Part shown: piece by piece, positions 59,987 to 64,000 of the stretch
How positions within the stretch are numbered: the first letter of the stretch is position 1
Layout: the number at the start of each line of letters is the position of its first letter
From: Phyllostachys edulis
Taxonomy: Eukaryota; Streptophyta; Magnoliopsida; Poales; Poaceae
Assembly (NCBI GenBank): GCA_036346405.1
Contig: CM070563.1
Location: forward strand, 33,097,298 to 33,161,297
Direction: 5' to 3'
Length of the DNA stretch: 64,000 bases
Notes under the pieces: generated by a model
Databases searched by the model: none
The model's input: only the letters and a program-made list of their open reading frames with translations
What the model was told of the DNA's origin: nothing
Translations under genes and position numbers: made by a program

Positions 59987-61329
59987 TAAAATGGTAAAAA
60001 TATGTTTTAGACTTGGGTAGATGGTAAGATCAGACGGGTATAGCTAGAGCACGAGAACTTGTATTGTGTTAAGTTCCGCCTAAGTCATATCAAGGACCGA
60101 TGCTTGTGATTGTCCAAACTGGGAATACCGTATGACCACATGTCCTAAATGGGAAGGACATGGCCAACTAATTTACCGAGTGCAAGCATTAAGCTCGTAG
60201 GTTGTAGTTGGTAGGTGATCTCTTGATTATGATAATCGTACTTCCATATCTTAAGAGGTGCAGAATATGGTAACCGTACTTTCATATTTTGGGTCATGCA
60301 GACGATGGTAAAGGACTTCCATGTATGTTGTTGCTTGTGCTAGGCGATGGTAATTGACGTCCATGTTCGAGTAGGTTATCCCCCACAACGGTGAGCTTCG
60401 GGTCAATGGTAAATGACGTCCATGACTTAGGGTTAAGCTCATCGGACGAGCTAATGTGATGATAAAGTATTATAAAAGTTTTATAATAATCACTTAGTCG
60501 CACACCTTCGGAAGTATGTCAGACGAATATTATAAGCTGATTATCTCGTGTAGGTCAAGCTGTACAACCTCTGCAGAGTGTAAAACTATTCGAATAACCG
60601 TACCCACGGATTAGAGTGGGCAAGGTGTGTTTTCACATGATAGATTTTAGTTTTAATTTCAAAATAGCAAACTTTGGGAACCCGAGAGCAGTTGGGGCTC
60701 TCAGATAGTTTTTCTGGCAACTGATAAAGCTCTATCTTTTAAACCTTGGCAACTAGAGCCTTGATACTAGTGGTTGGTAGCTAGAACCTCCACTAGTGTT
60801 TAAATTATTTTAATTATTTAATCTTCATTTGTCAAATGTGCTTTATAAAAGATATTTAAATTTAAAATATTGCTTTGTGCAAAAGAACCATATAAGCTCT
60901 ACTTGTTAAAGCTATGCATATACATTTTTTCCAAGACTCACGGAGTACTTTATGTACTCACATGCTACACTCAAAACAAATCTCAGAAATCTACAATGAT
61001 GTCGAGGACAACTACGACTTCTACGTCTACGGGTTTGATGAAGGACATCCGGAGTATTAGGTTACGCTCCCCAATCGAATGTCTGTGGGCAATTTGATAG
61101 GCTACCACTCGGAGTTTATTATTTGTTATTTTCGCTGCTGTAAGAGTCAAGATCTTTTAACTTCTTTTGTAATAAGTGGCCCTAATGCCGGTACTTAGTT
61201 ATTTATTAATGTTATTTCGTGATTCGAACTTGTTATCAACAATATTTTTCACTGTATACACTAACTACTGAACTAGGATTGATACAAAAATACACAAAAA
61301 TGTTCAAATTCAGAAATCCGATCCCGACA
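59987..61329 (+). repeat. Distal piece of solo LTR G
   Basis: After H's TAAAA duplication the sequence resumes an LTR that resembles solo LTR I around 39,190-39,320: the CACTTAGTCGCACACCTT block, the GTACAACCTCTGCAGAGTG block and CTATTCGAATAA. It ends GATCCCGACA at 61329. Confidence 0.7.
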
Positions 61330-61334
61330 ATTTT

Positions 61335-62038
61335 ATTATCTTCTATCATGTGGACCGCTATGGTACTGATACATAACACGCCGTCTGGCACCAATTTCCG
61401 AAGAACCAAGATATTACCTTGACAAGAAGCAAATTTTGACAAGGTAAAATTGATCTGCAACTTGACAAGATAAACAACCAATGTAGAAACATTTCGTCGT
61501 ACTTTCGTTGACATTTGGAATCATGAGAAGGGAGTTCATACGAAGCAAAGTAGTGAAAAAAAGCAGAAATACAAACAGGCTCCAGTTTATATATTAAGGT
61601 TTGACCTCTGCACGGCGAACAAGGGTACAAAGAACATCACTCAGTTTATTCAGTTCTCTACTGGAATATGCATGACATCAGACAAAGTTCAGGTGCTTCT
61701 GTAGTCTTTACCCTCTATGATGCAGGTCACCAAAAATCTCCAATAACCAATATAGAGAAAGCACGAAGTAATTAACTGCTCAGCATATATTACACATAAC
61801 CTCCCCAGTTTTGGAAAAAAAAAAACATTACACATAATATGGTGCAGTTAGTTGGGAGACCATTCCATTACGCTTCTTTCATTCAGCACAACTACTACAT
61901 GACCAGACTAAACTATCTACTCAATAGAGCTACAAATCTTCTCTTGCACAAAAATGCTACAGTAAATACATTCCCAACTCAATCTGAACATAGGAGCAGT
62001 ACAGACAACTGAAACCCAGTAGCTTCAATGCATCTTTC
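61335..62038 (-). other. Region downstream of the LHP1-like gene, including its 3' UTR
   Basis: This low-copy-looking sequence lies between the nest and the stop codon at 62039-62041. On the minus strand the transcript would run downward; no canonical AATAAA is obvious, though plant poly(A) signals are often loose. An A-run at 61,818-61,828 is present. No other gene is recognised. Confidence 0.4.
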
Positions 62039-62086
62039 TCATGAACTGGGATTATAACGAAGGTGCTGTTCGTAGTAGCTTATAAG
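62039..62086 (-). CDS. LHP1: LHP1-like gene, last exon (coding part)
   Basis: On the minus strand an acceptor TTTTACAG precedes an exon that reads LISYYEQHLRYNPSS and a TGA stop. Spliced to the exon at 62161-62221, it completes the end of a chromo shadow domain. The pattern K-A-x-N-P, then L-I-x-x-Y-E-Q-H-L-x-Y-N a few residues from the stop, is what I recall for plant LIKE HETEROCHROMATIN PROTEIN 1, the Polycomb-associated reader of histone H3 lysine 27 trimethylation. The remainder of the gene would lie above 64,000 or in undetected exons. Confidence 0.6.
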   Translation of the reverse strand, partial: LISYYEQHLRYNPSS

Positions 62087-62160
62087 CTGTAAAAGAACAT
62101 GTATTGTGGTGTTAGTCGACTTTCCTTCATCAGGTAACAGGAGAAGACAATGAGACATAC

Positions 62161-62221
62161 CACCAAGGGGTTATTAGCTTTCAATTCTTTGTCATCCACA
62201 AAGACCTCCTGCCCATCAGAC
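62161..62221 (-). CDS. LHP1: LHP1-like gene, penultimate exon
   Basis: The exon is 61 bp between an ATCAACAG acceptor and a GTATGTC donor on the minus strand. One base completes a split codon (probably arginine), then 20 codons read SDGQEVFVDDKELKA and NNPLV, flowing in phase into the last exon. Correct splice sites, matching phase and absence of stops show a real exon. The segment fits the chromo shadow domain end of LHP1, which mediates protein-protein contacts. Other HP1-like or chromo shadow proteins are the alternative. The chromodomain itself is not in the window. Confidence 0.6.
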
Positions 62222-64000
62222 CTGTTGATCATATTAGTTAGGAAAAATGTTCTGACATACCAAATTTACAATAGCAACATGTATGTAGCATGTCAATGAC
62301 AAATGGTCATCAACTGTGTACAGAGAATAATGATTAGAGAAGGAACGGGTGAGGGGAGTTGAGTTGATAAAACATGTAGACCCCTTTGTGCTGGTACAAA
62401 TGGAGTGGGCAAGAAACCACATTGCATACTCATCAGCAACCATTGTGCATGGTAAAAGACTAACATGCCATGATAACCAAACAGGATAGTAGCTGCTCAA
62501 TAATAAGAGTCCCAGATGATTTATAGTAACATAACTTCTTTCAGGTATATGCAATGAACTAAGGTTACAGCACTGACCCTGTGACCCGTAACCATAACAT
62601 CTGAATGCCAAATTGATATGCAACATCCAAAGCTAAGAAACATTCTCCTGGCCCCAGATCAAATACTTGTTAAACAATGCTTGCAATACATGAGAGCTTT
62701 TATCCATGTTAGAAAGTAATAGAGATGAGTGGTCTGTCCTTTCTTGTCAAACCATTCTTGAAAGACACTTCCATTAATTTGTAGTAGCAATCCATTCGGC
62801 TTCGGTAATACAAAACTTTATGCCTAGAGAGACTTCTTCCAAATACTCTATAGTAACACACAATATATGCTCGCCTGCATAATTTACATCACCATGTGGT
62901 ACTATGATTACAATTTTGGGAACAGACCGGGGTCCTTCTATGCCTGGGTATAGATTACTCTTTGGTACCAATATATATTCAAAACAATTATGAGTTTTAT
63001 CTAACAATTTGCAAAGTAATCCTCTATGTTGAGGTATACAGGAATATGAGATGCACACTTTAAGCTCCCAAACGAACTCTTCAGAAATTGACTTCAGAAT
63101 ATTCATTGGACAAAAAGTTCCGCATCTAAGCTAGCAATAAAAATACATGAGGTCAGGTATTTCTGATCCCTTGGAAGGCAGTTCCAATCTATTTTACAGG
63201 AAATTCAATAAACAAAATATTTAAAATAAATAAAATGCATATAGAGGCTATTCTCCTGGGAAATCCATGGATCACAAATCAATTGTGTTATCATAGTCTA
63301 AGATTATTTTCAAAATATGGTAATTGAGTCTTGCAGTTTTTATGTTGGTTCCAGTCTCTGTGTGCGCGAGAGAGAGAGAGAGAGAATTTAGATAAACAAT
63401 GAACAAATTGTAACATGTACCAACAATATCAATTTATCAAGAAATTAGTACTAATATCTCTCTGTTACAGTGTTACCTTTCTTCACGCCTCCCATTGCTT
63501 CACTTTCCCCTCTACCCCAACCCTAATTTCTTGAATGTTCTATATGGCTAGGTAATTCAATTAATATTCTAATCCACTTCATGGAGATAGTAAATGCAAG
63601 GCAAACAATCTTTATCGGAACTCTTGTGCTATGAACTTTTTGAGTTTTTAACTTTTGCACATGCTGCACCATCAGCTTAGCGCCTTAGCACACGACATAA
63701 ATCAGAAAATACTATCATAAATCCAATAAAGGTGTGAGGAACCAAGATACTGCATGTAGCTTGTCCTGATTCCTATTACTGTTCAATACAGCAATCAATT
63801 CTGAGGACCCAACAAGTTTTTACTTTTTATGTGAGTAGCACTAAGGGCAACACCAACAACGGCAACAAGCACTTTACTCTAGCCAATTAATAGTTCATTA
63901 GGCCCTTTTCTTTGAGGTGATATAGCTATTGTTAGAAAGGGAGAAATGCCAAAATAACATGCAATATCAGTAAGTGAAAATTAAACTTTGTAGACAGTCT
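62222..64000 (-). other. Probable intron or upstream part of the LHP1-like gene
   Basis: No further chromo shadow or chromodomain exon could be recognised in this AT-rich stretch, so it is most likely one long intron. A 110-codon minus-strand frame at 62,774-63,106 has no clear domain. A (GA)n run lies at 63,368-63,385. Confidence 0.4.
63368..63385 (+). repeat. (GA)9 microsatellite
   Basis: Eighteen bases of perfect GA dinucleotide repeat, preceded by GTGTGCGC. Such tracts are common in plant introns and 5' regions and could vary in length between plants. Confidence 0.85.

Larger units (their letters stand above)
17436..61329 (+). mobile_element. Solo LTR G, the outermost insertion of the nest
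   Basis: G survives as three pieces: 17436-17853, 26627-28208 and 59987-61329, together about 3.34 kb. It starts ...GACATCCGAATTTTCAGAG, like the TGTAACATCCCAATTTTC start of D, and ends GATCCCGACA, like D's GGTCCCGACA. ATTTT at 17431-17435 and at 61330-61334 is a plausible target duplication; a T-run at the left boundary blurs the first bases. No internal region is present, so this is one LTR left after recombination. The last piece carries CTATTCGAATAA at 60586-60597. Confidence 0.7.

Noticed and set aside
62774..63106. 110-codon minus-strand frame ending in a TEAEWIATTN-like peptide, reminiscent of a Ty1/copia RNase H end
   Set aside because: Only the last residues look similar; the rest does not match the order of RNase H motifs, and the stretch lies where an intron of the LHP1-like gene is expected.

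Overview
The window is intergenic DNA from a flowering plant. It is most likely a grass, judging from the abundance and style of Ty3/gypsy chromovirus retrotransposons with LTRs over 3 kb; that taxonomic call is inference. There are no bacterial-type genes, tRNAs, rRNAs or CRISPR arrays. Almost everything from 1 to about 15,350 and from 17,431 to 61,334 is LTR retrotransposon, stacked by repeated insertion of one element into another. Only two stretches look like the original low-copy locus: about 15,350-17,430 and 61,335-64,000.

Left block (1-15,346). Element L (minus strand, cut by the left edge; 396-bp LTR at 2044-2439; primer-binding site TGGCGCC type) abuts element K (plus strand, 2440-7632). 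K keeps part of its interior and its 3' LTR. K in turn abuts the 3' end of element A (minus strand, 7633-14956), a Reina-like gag-pol element with many stops and frameshifts. A's only visible LTR (14410-14956) also serves as the LTR of a second copy, B, whose pol tail lies at 14969-15346. A 373-bp Mutator-like miniature element sits in A's leader.

Central block (17,431-61,334). Five-base target-site duplications let the nest be taken apart. Solo LTR G (17436-61329, ATTTT) is the outermost. It received complete non-coding element F (17854-26621, CGTCT) and solo LTR H (28209-59981, TAAAA). H received complete gag-only element C (30121-57964, GCTCT) and a truncated Reina-like fragment E (about 58164-59160). 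The 3' LTR of C alone received three more insertions: solo LTR I (36096-39961, CTTTT), solo LTR J (41470-44689, GATTA) and complete Tekay/Del-like element D (45006-56796, ATAGT). Removing these, C's 3' LTR measures about 3451 bp against 3455 bp for its 5' LTR, which supports the reconstruction. D is the best-preserved autonomous-type element, with gag, integrase and chromodomain, but it is heavily mutated.

Host genes. The last two exons of a minus-strand gene (62039-62221) encode a C-terminus strongly resembling the chromo shadow end of plant LIKE HETEROCHROMATIN PROTEIN 1. Its stop codon lies about 700 bp from the retrotransposon nest. On the far side of the nest, a minus-strand exon-like segment (about 16165-16400) encodes an alanine-rich peptide of unknown family, broken by a stop. 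No intact transposon gene survives in the window. The most interesting signals are the four-deep nest, a 12-bp palindrome conserved in otherwise diverged LTRs, an LTR shared by two elements, and D's odd gag and integrase architecture.
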